From NCBI RefSeq assembly GCF_902686445.1, contig NC_062222.1, forward strand, positions 38,439,792 through 38,503,791: a stretch of DNA of 64,000 bases. Direction: 5' to 3'. Below the pieces are notes generated by a model that was given only the letters and a program-made list of their open reading frames with translations, was not told the DNA's origin and did no database searches. Below, one piece after another: positions 48,235-59,640 of this stretch. The DNA is from Sciurus carolinensis (lineage: Eukaryota > Chordata > Mammalia > Rodentia > Sciuridae). Numbering within the stretch: position 1 is the first letter of the stretch; every line of letters starts with the position of its first letter. A program made the translations under genes and the position numbers.

Positions 48235-49117
48235 ATATCTGTGACTCATATAAAATACTTGGTTGGCATCCATTTTCTTTCAGAGCTTGAAAAATGTTGG
48301 TCTGGGTGCTTCTAGCTTTTAGGGTCCGGATTGAAAAACCTGCTGATATCTCTATTGGTTTCCCCCTGAATATAATTTGATTCTTTTCTCTCGCAGCCTT
48401 TAAAATTCTCTCTTTATTTTATATGTTAGGTATTTTCATTATAATGTGCATCCGTGTGGGTTTATTGTAATTTTGTGTATTTGGAGTCCTATAAGCCTCT
48501 TGTACTTGATTTTCCATTTCATTCTTCAGATTTGGGAAATTTTCTGATATTATTTCATTAAATAGATTGTTCATTCCTTTGGTTTTTTCTCTAAGCCTTC
48601 CTCAATCCCAATAATTCTTAAATTTGACCTTTTCATGATATCCCATAGTTCTTGTAGATTCTTTTCATGATTTCTTACCGTCTTCTCTGTTTGGTCAACT
48701 TTGTTTTCAAGATTAAATATTTTGTCTTCAATGTCTGAGGTTGTGTCTTCCAAGTGTTCTATCCTATTGGTAATGCTTTCTATGGAGCTTTTAATTTGGT
48801 TTATTGTTTCCCTCATTTCAAGGATTTTTGTTTGTTTTTTTCAATATCTCTAACTCTTTATTGAAATGATCTTTTGCTTCAAGTATTTGCTCTTTTAACT
48901 GTCAATTACAACGATCATTCGATGCCTGCATTTACCCTTTCATCTCATCCTTCAATGCCTGCATTTGCTCTTTCATCTCTTCATTTGCTTCCCTGATTGT
49001 TTTGATTATGAACATTCTGAACTCCCTTTCTGACATTTCTTCTGCCATGCTGCCATTGGATTTTATTGCTATACCACCTATGTTTCTTTGGAACATTTTC
49101 TTCCCTTGTTTTCTCAT
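48235..49117 (-). pseudogene. ORF1: L1 ORF1 (inverted, broken)
   Basis: Reading leftward from 49,117, the N-terminus has EEMSEREFRMFIIKTIREA, then a coiled-coil segment at 48,571-48,816 with heptads around IEHLEDTTSDIEDKIFNLEN. This is followed by NLRIIGIEEG, which starts the RNA-recognition domain. The C-terminal domain continues to about 48,240 (ARENKIIFRGKPIEISA and LKENGCQPSIL). ORF1 protein is the RNA-binding trimer that packages L1 RNA. Stops and frameshifts (near 48,900 and 48,830) and the inversion junction make it non-functional. Confidence 0.87.
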
Positions 49118-49910
49118 ATTGTTCAGGTATCTACCCCTCTAATAGTGAAACTCTGGAATATTGCAGATTTCCTCTATTGACTCATATTGTCTCTATAGAT
49201 TTCCAATAACTCACCTCTTAGCCTTCAGTAGTCTGAAGTCTTGAAGGAACTTGATAAGGCGGTGCTCCACTAGGAAGCTGGCCTTCTTGGGGTGGTGGCC
49301 TTCAAGCGGGGTATATTCCCCAGTGGCTCTTAGTTGGTCCCGAGTCTCTCAATATCTCCACTTCTTGGCTCCTGGGTCTTGTCAAAGGTCGTCTAGCCTC
49401 CTGTAGGTGTCTCAGGAAGGGAGTTGCCCTTCCAATGATAAGGGCCATGCCTTCAGGAGTAATTAAAATGCCTGCACCAACCTAAAAGAAGCTTCTGGCT
49501 AGCTCGTGATGGTGACAAACCTCGGTATGGTGGTTGGGCGGGGTTATTCAGTGATGTTGTCTGTCTTTGGCCTGGTGGTTGGGCGGGTTGGCTAACCGCT
49601 GCCCAGCTCCGCAAGGCAGGAGGGTTGGGTGCCCACCTGCTACCTCCGCAATGCAAGAGGCCTGACTCACCCAGTAGCTTGCTCCACGACTGCAACCAAC
49701 CAGTGATGGCACCAACCTAGCTGCAGGGGTCAGGCAGGTTCGCTCAGTTATGACGTCTGTCCTTGGTCTGCTGGCTGGGTGGGATAGCTGCCCGTCGCCC
49801 ACCTCCACAATGTAGGCAGTCTGACTCACCTGCCCGCTAGTTCCACGTGTGTGACCAACCAGTGATGGCACCAAACTAGCAAGACTCATCTCATAGAAGG
49901 AGATACCCAA
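48235..49910 (-). mobile_element. Inverted 5' part of an L1 (ORF1 and 5' UTR)
   Basis: Antisense L1. From left to right the plus strand goes from the ORF1 C-terminal region back through ORF1 to 5' UTR sequence, then joins sense ORF2 at about 49,911. This inverted-5'/sense-3' layout is the hallmark of twin-primed L1 insertion. The part between the ORF1 end and the ORF2 endonuclease is missing, as expected for that process. Confidence 0.85.
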
Positions 49911-52900
49911 AGACTAAAGGTGAAAGGATGGGGAAAAACATACCATGCACATGGACACAGCAAAAAAGACAGAGTATCCATCCTCATATCAGATAATGTG
50001 GACTCAAGCAAAAGTTAGTCAGAAGGGATAAAGGACATTTCATACTGCTTAAGGGAAGCATAAATCAACAAGACAGAACAATCATAAATATCTATGCCCC
50101 AAACAGTGGCTCATCCATATACATCAAACAAATCCTTCTCAATGCCAGAAATCAAATAGACCAAAACACAATAATACTAGGTGATTTTAACACACATCTC
50201 TCACCACTGGACAGATCCTCCAAACAAAAATTGAACAAAGAAACCATAGATCTCAAAAACACAACCAATAAGTTAAACTTAATGCACATTTATAAAATAT
50301 ACCATTGAACAAAGAGCAAATACACATTCTTCTCAGCAGCACATGGATCCTTCTCTAAAATAGATCATATATTATGTGACATAGCTTCTATTAGCAAATA
50401 CAAGAATATAGAGATACTACCTTGTATTGTATCAGATCATAATGAATTGAAATTAGAAATAAATGACAGAGTAAAAAACAGAAACTACTCCAACACCTGG
50501 AGATTAAATAATATGCTATTGTATGATGAATGGATAACAGAAGATATCAGGAAGGAAATTAAAAATTCTTAGAGGTAAATGAGAACAAAAAAACAACACA
50601 TCAAAATCTCTGGGACACTATGAAAGCAGTTCTTAGAGGAAAATTTATTTCATGGAGTGCATTCAATAAAAGGAAAAATCAACAAATAAATAACCTAACA
50701 CTACAACTCAAAGCCCTAGAAAAAGAAGAACAGAGCAACACCAAAGGTAGTAGAAGACAGGAAATGGTTAAAATCAGAGCTGAAAACAACGTAATTGAAA
50801 CAAAAGAAACAATTGAAAACATTGACAAAATAAATAGTTGGTACTTTGAAAAAATGAACAAAATTAATAAACCCTTAACCACATTAACAAAGAGAAGGAG
50901 AGAGAAAACACAAATAACTAAAATTCAGAATGAACAAGGAAATATCATGACAGACACAATTGAAATCCAAAATATAATTAGAAGCTATTTTGAAAATCTA
51001 TACTCCAACAAAACAGAAAATCTCGACGACATCAACAGGTTTCTAGAGACATATGAATTAACTAAACTGAACCAGGAGGACATACGCAATTTAAATAGAT
51101 CAATTTCAAGGAATGAAATAGAAGAAGTCATCAAAAGCCTACCAACAAAGAAAAGTCAGGGTCCAGATGGGTTCTCAGCCAAGCTCTACAAAACCTTTAA
51201 AGAAGAGCTCATTCAAATACTTTGAGAATTATTTCATGAAACAGAAGAGGAGGGAACACTCCCAAACTCATTCTATGAAGCCAATATCACCTTGATACCT
51301 AAACCAGACAGAGAGACATCGAGGAAAGAAAATTTCAGATCAATATCATTAATGAACATGGATGCAAAAATTCTCAACAAATCTTAGCAAATTGCATACA
51401 AAAATATAATACAAAGATACTGCACCATGACCAAGTTGGTTTTATCCCAGGGATGCAAGTTTGGTTCAACATCTGGAAATCAATAAATGTAATTCACCAT
51501 ATCAATAGATATAAAGTCAAGAATCACATGATTATTCTGATAAATGCAGAAAAAGCATTTGATAAAATACAGCACTCCTTCATGCTTAAAACACTAGAAA
51601 AAAATAGGGATAATGGGAACATTCCTTGATATTGTACAGGCCATGTATGCTAAACCCATGGCCAATATCATTCTAAATGGTGAAAAACTGAAAGCATTCC
51701 CCCTAAAAACTGGAACAAGGCAGGGATGCCCTCTTTCACCACTTCTATTCAACATCGTCCTTGAAACTCTAGCCAGAGCAATTATACAAACCAAAGAAAT
51801 TAAAGGGTGACAAATAGGAAAAGAAGAACTCAAACTATCCCTATTTGCTGATGACATGATTATATATTTAGAGGAACTGGGAAATTCCACCTGAAAATTT
51901 TTAGAACTCATAATTGAATTCAGTAAAGTAGCAGGATTAATGCTCATAAATCCAATGCATTTTTATACATAAGTGATGAATCTTCAGAAAGAGTAGTTAG
52001 AAAAACTACACCATTCACAATAGCTTTCAAAAAAATAAAATACTTGTGAATCAATCTAACAAAAGAGGTGAAAGACCGCTACAATGAGAACTACAGAACA
52101 CTACAGAAAGAAATTAGAGAAAACCTTAGAAGATGGAAAGATCTCCCATGTTCTTAAATAGGCAGAACTAATATTGTCAGAATGGCCATACTACCAAAAG
52201 TGTTATACAGATTCAATGCAATTCCAATTAAAATCCCAATGATGTACCTTACAGAAATAGAGCAAGCAATTATGAAATTTATCTGGAAGAATAAGAAACC
52301 CAGAATAACTAAAGCAATCCTTAGCAGGAATAGTGAAGCCGGGGATATTGCAATACCAAAACTTCAACTATACTACAAAGCAATAGTAACAAAAACGGCA
52401 TGATATTGGCACCAAAATAGACTAGCAGATCAATGGTACAGAATAGAGGACATGGACACAAACCCAAATAAATACCATTTTCTCATACTAGACAAACAGG
52501 CCAAATATATGCAATAGAGAAAAGATAGCCTCTTCAACAAATGGTGCTGGGAAAACTGGAAAACCATATGCAACAGAATGAAATTAAACCCCTATCTCTC
52601 ACCCTACACAAAATTCAACTCAAAATGGATCAAGGACCTCGGAATCAGACCAGAGACCCTGCATCTTACAGAAGAAACAGTAGGTCCAAATGTTCAACTT
52701 TTTGGCTTAGGATCAGACTTCCTTAACAGGACTCCCATAGCACAAGAAATAAAAGCAAGAATCAATAACTGGGACAGATTCAAACTAAACAGCTCTCTCT
52801 CAGCAAAGGAAACTATCAGAAATGTGAAGAGAGAGCCTACAGAGTGGGAGAAAATCTTTGCCACCCAGACTTCACATAGAGCATAATTTCCAGAATATAT

Positions 52901-53405
52901 AAAGAATTCAACAAACTCTACACCAAGAATACAAATAACCCAATCAACAAATGGGCTAAGGATATGAACAGACACTTCACAGAAGAAGATCTATAAGCAA
53001 TCAACAAACATATGAAAAAATGTTCAATGTCTTTAGTAATAAGAGAAATACAAATCAAAACTCCCCTAAGATTCCATCTCACCCCAATTAGAATGGTGAT
53101 TATCAAGAATACAAGCAACAATAGGTGTTGGAGAGGATGTGGGGAAAAAGGTATACTCATACACTCTGGTGGTGCTGCAAATTAGTGCAGCCACTCTGGA
53201 AAGCAATGTGGAGATTCCTGAGAAAGCTTGGAATGGAACCACCATTTGACCCAGCTATCCCACTCCTCGGCCTATACCCAAAGGACTTAAAATCAGCATA
53301 CTACAGAGATATAGCCACAACAATGTTTTCAGTTGCTCAATTCACAATAGCCAGATTGTGGAACAAACCTAGATGCCCCTCAATGGATGAATGGTTAAAG
53401 AAAGT

Positions 53406-53451
<46 letters not shown>

Positions 53452-53585
53452 GGAATATTACTCAGCCATAAAAAATAATAATATTATGACATTTGAAGGC
53501 AAATGGATGCAGTTGGTGTATATCAAGCTAAGTGAGATAAGCCAATGTCAATAAACCAAAGGACAAATGATCTCACTGATAAGCG
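49911..53585 (+). pseudogene. ORF2: L1 ORF2 remnant
   Basis: The endonuclease part is near 49,950-50,480 (an NIYAPN-like block, a GDFNTHLSPLDRS block, and a SKIDHIL block). The longest frame, 50,620-51,225 (201 codons), leads into RT, ending in SLPTKKSQGPDGFSAKLYK. RT motif FADDM is at 51,844-51,858, preceded by [18 protein letters not shown] near 51,709-51,765. C-terminal blocks are at 52,182-52,403, 52,578-52,886 and 53,125-53,409. ORF2 protein nicks target DNA and reverse-transcribes L1 RNA. Numerous stops and frameshifts show an inactive copy. A (TA)n run has expanded within the final codons. Confidence 0.92.
53409..53449. repeat. (TA)n microsatellite inside the L1 ORF2 end
   Basis: About 20 TA dinucleotides lie where the other L1 copy (40,850) has a short TATATATA. 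The expansion therefore happened within the element. Confidence 0.95.
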
Positions 53586-53964
53586 GATGATGACACATAT
53601 AGGAGGTGGAAAGGGGGCAAGAATGGAGGAAGGAGTCACTCTATAGAGGGATAAGAGGGGTGGGGGGGTAGGGGGGCAGAAAAATAACAGAATGAATCAA
53701 AAACTATTACCCTAGGTAAATGTATGATTACACAAATGGTATGCCTCTACTTCATGTACAAATAGAGAAACCAGATATATCCCATTTGTTTACAATAAAA
53801 ATGAATTTAAAAAAAAGACTAAAACTGTTTTAGAACCCCACTGTCCTCCAAAGACTCAGGAGATTCAGAACCTTTGAACAGGTACATTGGAAGAGACCTT
53901 GTACCTTCACCCCACAGTGTGCATGAGTCTTCTTCCGAGTGTGGTCAGTGGGCTACAATATTCA

Positions 53965-54090
53965 CAGAGCCTGGTGCCATGTCCACCCCCAGAACACCAG
54001 CTACCAGGAGGCTGAGGCTCCAGGATGCTACTTGTGATGCCAAACTGGGCCACTTAGTGAGACGCTGTGTTTAAATTAAAAAAAAAAATT
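53965..54090 (+). mobile_element. B1/7SL-like SINE, sense, diverged
   Basis: Contains AGCTACCAGGAGGCTGAGG, a GCCACTTAGTGAGACGCTGT-type block and an A-rich tail, the order of a 7SL-derived SINE. It is diverged; ends are approximate. Confidence 0.7.
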
Positions 54091-55242
54091 CTGGCAGAGA
54101 ACCCTTGAGTTTCACACCGTACCTGAAATCAGCAAATGATTGTCGATTTTAAACATACATAAACAGATGTGCTAACAGCCAGCATCAGGGCCCAGCATAA
54201 TCCCAGACCTCCTGTGGAGGAGGCAAGTCACCAGCAGCACCAACCTCCCCTTTCCTCACATGCCTGGTCCTTCCCCTGACAGAGCCATATGCTGGGCTCA
54301 ATGAGATGTGTCTAAATGAGGTAGGCCTGGTCTTTATCTTGGCATTCACCTTATACTGACCTGACTAGGCACAGTTAAGTATGAGGTCTGGAACTGATCC
54401 CTGGTCTTGTGTCTCATCTCCTCTGTACACAAAGGCTTATCTGTGCTCCTGGAGATAAAGTTAGAAATGTCCATGTTTCTGAATGAACCCATCAACCTGT
54501 GGGGCTCCTTCAGGTACAACTGCTTGGCAGACTGTGACTATCATCTCACTGGAACATCCAGGCAGAACAACCTCACAGACCACAGGGCAGGAAAAAAAAT
54601 GAGTATCATGTTTAATGTAGGCTTTTTATTAGTGACTTTTATTAGGCTGATATGATGAGTACATTGGTTGATTTTGATGTCATGATACTTGGAAGATTCA
54701 CAAATGTCCATTGTGAGTCTAGGTTGGAAGTCTGCCTAAATTGCTGTAGCTTTATCACAAGGCTATCTGGTGATTTTAGCTACCCATTTTATTCTTTAAG
54801 ATTCCTCTAATACTATTTTTGACCTTTGTTTTTCTAAATGGACTTTGAGATCATTGCCATGTAGTAACATCTTGTGGGAAAATTATACGACAAGTATTGA
54901 ATTTATAGATCAATTCATGGAGAACCAACATCTCATTAATAGTTGGGGTGGTGGTAAGTACCACAACTGAAAAGTAAGAAATGACACATTGAAAGGAAAA
55001 ATCTGAAACTCATCACCTTATGCAAAAGTGCTCGGGTATGTGATAAATAAAAAAAAATTCCTAGAAATTGACAAAAAAAAGAATAGCTTATAGAAGACAC
55101 TATAAGGGAAATGTTCATTCCACCAAGCAAAGAAACAGCCCTGCAGACATGAAAGTATACTGAGTCTTGGCCACAATATGATAAAACTGTCAAATTCAAA
55201 ATTTTTGAAATATGCTGTGAGACCAAGTTAAAATAGGAATTT
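54091..55242. other. Low-copy DNA with nothing recognised
   Basis: No satellite, no recognisable retroelement and no convincing gene. The short frame at 54,407-54,655 has no family features or splice context that I can support. Confidence 0.55.
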
Positions 55243-55341
55243 TTGTTATTGCTGCTGTTTTGTTTATGGTGCTGAGGAACAATCCAGGGATTCCTACATG
55301 CTAGGCAAGTGCTGTACTCTTCAGCCTTACACCGACCCAAG
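55243..55341 (-). mobile_element. ID/tRNA-like SINE, antisense, diverged
   Basis: Plus strand reads GGTGCTGAGGAACAATCCAG, then CATGCTAGGCAAGTGCTGTA and a CTTCAGCC block. This is the antisense pattern of tRNA-derived rodent SINEs. No target duplication was identified. Confidence 0.6.
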
Positions 55342-56331
55342 GATATTATTGCTGACAGAGATAAGTTGCCCTTCTATTGAGGCATCTTTGATATTTACAT
55401 CTATGATATTACAAATACATTTACCATTTGATTCAGCAATCCTAGTTCAGGGAATTCAATGCATAAAAACTTCTCTATACTTGACACATGGACATGATTA
55501 TTCATGAAAGTCTTCATTAGAGCAAAAGTTTGAGGGAAAAATAAAACAATTTCTCATGTAGGTATTTGGTTATATCAAAATGACCATTGCCATGATGAAA
55601 CACAATAAAGTTGAGGGAGAAAATAACAACAAAACACTAAAGGGAAAAAATCCTTTTATGTAACCATCTGAAAAGAACTCTGAATTGTCCTTATCAAGAT
55701 GAACCCCCATTTGTCTGTGCCTCAGTTTCAAGTCAGTTTTTGAAAATACCTCAAGAACTGGCATGAACATTGTGCTATCATTGCTTTGGTCAGCATGGTC
55801 ACTGATATTTGGACACAGGACAGCCCACAAAGCTCAATCACTGAAGAGAAGGGGGACTCTACTCAGGTCCCTTGGAAAACATAGCACCATTGCTGGTAGA
55901 AACTCAAATCATGGTTCCATAGGGTTACATAAAGAGGGAGAAACTCTGAGGTGATTTTTATCTGTTTCATGGGACCAAGATTAACTTTATTAAGGATTCA
56001 AGGAATTTTCTTACATGCTCATTTTACATATGGAAAATGGAAGACTAGTGGGGGCAATGCCAAGTTGAATCATAAATAGCACAGCCATTCTGATCATAGA
56101 TTCCACATCCCCTTCTCCACTTGTTCCATGTGGACTGGTCCTAAGCAGCTGGACTAAACTTGTTCATAACCTGCCCATCTAAGAATATTTTTATTCAAGC
56201 TAAGCTAGGCAACATGCCAGTGACCTGCATTCCATCTTTTCAGTCATGTTTGAGCTTCATGGAGCTCTGTATATTTGGCTCTGTATTCCTAGTTCTCTAG
56301 AACAAATACTGGCACCTAATTGGTGACCCTA
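55342..56331. other. Low-copy DNA with nothing recognised
   Basis: AT-rich sequence without tandem structure or retroelement motifs that I can identify. Short frames on both strands show no domain. Confidence 0.5.
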
Positions 56332-56749
56332 TGTATTAGTCAGCATTTTGTGGTCATGATCAAATACCTGACAAGAGAAACTTTGAGGAGGAAAAGTTTA
56401 CGTTGTCTCTTGTTTTCAGATATTCAATGCATAAGATGATTCCATGGCCCTGAGCCCAAACTGAGACAAAACATGGCAGAAAGTTGTGGCAGAGGCAATA
56501 CTTACAGTAGCCAAGAAGCGGAGAAAGAAAGGGGAGGGAGCCACAGAAAAGATGACTCCTTCCAGGTTATGCCTGCAGTGAACCACCTCCTCCAACCACA
56601 CCTCAACAACCTACAGTTAAAACCAGTTAGTTCACTCAAACTATGATGAACTGATAAGGTTACAATGCTGACAATCCAATAATTTTATTTCTGAAATTCC
56701 TGCTTTAAGATAGAAGTTTGCAGGGACACTTCATATCCAAACTATATCA
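56332..56749 (-). mobile_element. MaLR-type LTR, antisense
   Basis: On the minus strand it begins TGATATAGTTTGGATATGAA and ends GACTAATACA, the terminal pattern of MaLR (MST/MLT-like) LTRs. It is about 418 bp. In minus-strand sense it is the 3' LTR, because internal-like sequence lies to its right. Confidence 0.8.
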
Positions 56750-57260
56750 TTCCTCCCCTTGCCTCCAAAACCTCATGCCCATTTCAGAACGCCAAATACA
56801 TTTAGTCCATTTCCTGAAGTTCCAGAATCACACAGAAATTCAAATCCAAAATTTCATCTGCAACTTAAGGCAAATTCTTGGCTATGAGCCCCTAAGAAAA
56901 TCAAAAGCACATAGTAAACATTTGCATTACACATGGGACAAATATGGACCTGGAAAGAAGGAATAAGACCAAATAAGACCAAAACCTAGCTGAGCAAATA
57001 GGTCCCTTAACTTCATGCATACCATCTTGGACACTTGCTGGTAAGAAGTGTTCCCCAAAAGCTTGGAAAGACATGGTCCTTTGACCTTGCAGTTGTAGTG
57101 CAGATGGCTTCTGTTTTTTTTTAATAATCTGATTTCTCTGCAGGTAGTACCTTTTCTCAGCAGATGGTTCACATCACTGAAATCTTTTAATTTCTGGGGC
57201 CTCCATTTCCAGTTCAACTTTATCTTCACCTTCACAGCTTTGTTCATGTGCTCTCAGGGC
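56750..57260 (-). mobile_element. Probable MaLR internal sequence, antisense
   Basis: Blocks such as CCCATTTCAGAACGCCAAAT, TTTAGTCCATTTCCTGAAGT and TATGAGCCCCTAAGAAAATC resemble the non-coding interior of MaLR elements and directly adjoin the LTR. The right boundary is uncertain, and no second LTR was found. Confidence 0.55.
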
Positions 57261-58138
57261 AAACCAGAGCAACCACTCTCACAGAGTTTTGAGTATGTAA
57301 AGCTGATCTTTCCAAGTGGTTATGTGGCCCTCAACATTGAGCCATATGGCCAGACCTATGACCAGTTCAGGCATGTATCTTGCATCAGCACCAAAGACAT
57401 ATCTGACATGTTCATTGTGAACTCAGTCAATTTTCCATCCTCATGTTCTATGTGCTGATTCTCCAAAAATTCAGGATAGGGTTACCACCCACCCTTCCCT
57501 TTGAAGCTACTTTCTGTCTCCCACTATCCTTTCTAACCCTATAGGCAACTTCTGAGGGGTTAGGGAATCTCAGCCCACGTAGCTCCTCCTCCTCAGTTTT
57601 CACCATGCTCATGGTGACCATAACTCTCGATACATAATCTGCCTCAGGGTGCTTGCTGCACCTGAATCTCCTCACTTGTGTCCTCCACACAGCAGGTGGG
57701 TAATACTGCCTCCTTTGTATCTGGTTATAGAAGGAAAATGGCAACATGTATGAAGCATCCTAGTAAGCTGGGCAATACTAGTATTCACTTTGACACCTCA
57801 CTCACACCTCTGTAGGAACAGACCTTTCCTGAAGGGCTATTTGACAGTGGCCAGCTCTGGAATGGGTTGCTGCTTAGACAAATCCAGCCTATCTAAGCAG
57901 TAACCCAGCCTGGGAGGATGCATGACTGATATAACTATACAGTACTGGAAAGACACAGAGGCAGGACATTTTTATTCCTGGTGCTTTGGATGGGTAGTTA
58001 AGGGGTCCACTGATATTCCTCCAACTTTAGTATGCTGTAACTTTGAGAAGACCACATGGTTTGAGTACCCCATCCCCAGCCTACAGTGACCACAGTCCCA
58101 ATTCCTTTCTGAAATAAGAGCACAGTGAAATCTGGTAC
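57261..58138. other. Low-copy DNA with nothing recognised
   Basis: I see no retroelement end and no supported gene. The open frame at 57,240-57,458 encodes ordinary-looking residues but matches no family I know. Confidence 0.45.
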
Positions 58139-58559
58139 TGTTATAGTTTTGAAATGAGTTGCCTCCCAAAACCTTATGTTTGAGAAAATGTAAAAATTTT
58201 CAGAGATAAAATGACTCAATTATGAAAGGTGTAACCTAATGAGTGAATAAATCCACTGATATGGATTAAATGGGTGGTAATGATAGGCAGGTAGGATGTG
58301 GCTGGAGGCAGTAGGTCACTAGGGATGTGCCTTTCGAGTTTACATTTTGTCCTTGATGAGCAACACTCTCTCTGCCTCCTGTTTGCCCTCCCTTGAGCTG
58401 CTTTCCTCTGTCTTGCCCTTCTGCCATAATGCTCTGACTCACCTCAGGCCCAGGAAAACAGAGGAAGCTATCTGGGGACTGAGAACTCTGAATATGAGCC
58501 AAAATAAACTTTCCCTCCTCAGTACTTTGATCACAGAGAAACAAAAACTAACTAAAACA
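58139..58559 (+). mobile_element. Solo MaLR/MLT1-like LTR, sense
   Basis: Begins TGTTATAGTTTTGAAATGAG and ends ACTAAAACA, about 421 bp, with AATAAA-type signal CAAAATAAACTTTCC near the end. It is flanked by GGTAC and GGTAG, a probable 5-bp target duplication with one change. No internal sequence follows, so it is a solo LTR. Confidence 0.82.
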
Positions 58560-59571
58560 GGTAGAGACTTCTCAGGGGCACCCTATACCTGAACTCCAGT
58601 CTCCTATATCCTTTCTCATTCAGGGAACCATTATCAGTCACCCTACCTGATATTCCCTGCCTGCAGTACCCTATCAAGAAACCCTCATCCATGATGGATT
58701 CACCTTTAGGATTGGGCTCATAAGCCATCACATTCCTTTTACCTGTGCAAATATGTATTTGAGTTACGTCATGAATCCAAACCCCCAGTTGTGCCATGTG
58801 AGGTAGGCTCATTGATGACTCCTTAGAGCCTGAGTTTCTTTGATTGAAAACGGTTTGGTGACTACTCCCTTTAATAAAATTCCAGGGTGTAAAGCAGGAA
58901 TATAAATGTGTTCCAAAGACAGAACACAGGAGTACTCCTATCAGGGAATGTACAAAACAAAGGACATAGAACAAAGCATCTTACAGTCATCAGGGATAAG
59001 TGATGGAAAAGACTGATGATTTTGAGTCCTCATTCAATGTTGTGCCTTGTCATTTAGAGCTGAGTGATCTTAAGTTCTACTGCAGAGATAGAGGACATGA
59101 GGATAGACCATGCAAAGTCCGTGGTGTGAGGCATGAAATTGGTGGCAGGCCATGCACATATACTGTGCCATTTCTCTGCATACTTGGTTTGCTGCATCCA
59201 GCCTTGGACATGAGGCCCATCTACCTTGCACTATGTCCTCTGACTTGGAAGTGGGTGAGAAACTCACCCATGGTCCTGCATCACACACATACAGAGGCTG
59301 GGATCTATGTGTCTTAAGTTCCTAGGCCCACCCTTTCCTGAGCATTCAAGAAATAGGCAGGAGACAGGGTCTAATTGGATTTCAGGAGTTAGGCATAATC
59401 CAAAGTGCAATGGAAGCTTCTGGTCTCTTTGTCCAGACTCAACTCTGCTGTAGATCTGCTTTGAGAATTAGCCCCTGAAATCATGTGGATTGGTATCTGT
59501 CTATTCTAAGTGACACCTTTTCCCCCTGGATTTATTAGATTTATCCAGAAGCAAAATCTCACAAACACAAA
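58560..59571. other. Low-copy DNA with nothing recognised
   Basis: Non-repetitive at the scale I can see. Overlapping frames on both strands (58,552-58,974 minus and 59,000-59,317 plus) lack recognisable domains. Confidence 0.45.
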
Positions 59572-59581
59572 TGCACATGCA

Positions 59582-59639
<58 letters not shown>

Positions 59640-59640
59640 G
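59572..59640. repeat. (AC)n(AG)n compound microsatellite
   Basis: An AC run of about ten units passes directly into an AG run of about nineteen units. It explains the Leu-Ser-rich minus-strand frames here. Confidence 0.95.

Larger units (their letters stand above)
49911..53817 (+). mobile_element. Sense 3' part of the same L1
   Basis: From within the ORF2 endonuclease to the 3' UTR and an A-rich tail (about 53,796-53,817). The 3' UTR has the G-rich stretch (near 53,640-53,680) typical of L1. Together with the inverted segment to its left it forms one 5'-inverted L1 inserted into the older ERV. I could not identify a target duplication. Confidence 0.9.

Noticed and set aside
49453..49910. Minus-strand frames of 80 and 120 codons as a possible host gene
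   Set aside because: They lie in the 5' UTR part of the inverted L1, between ORF1 and the inversion junction.
57240..57458. 72-codon frame as a possible host exon
   Set aside because: There is no recognisable domain and no supported splice sites. It overlaps the uncertain right end of MaLR-like sequence, so evidence is insufficient.
59000..59317. 105-codon frame as a possible gene
   Set aside because: No family resemblance, overlapping open frames on the other strand and no conserved motif. It is compatible with chance.
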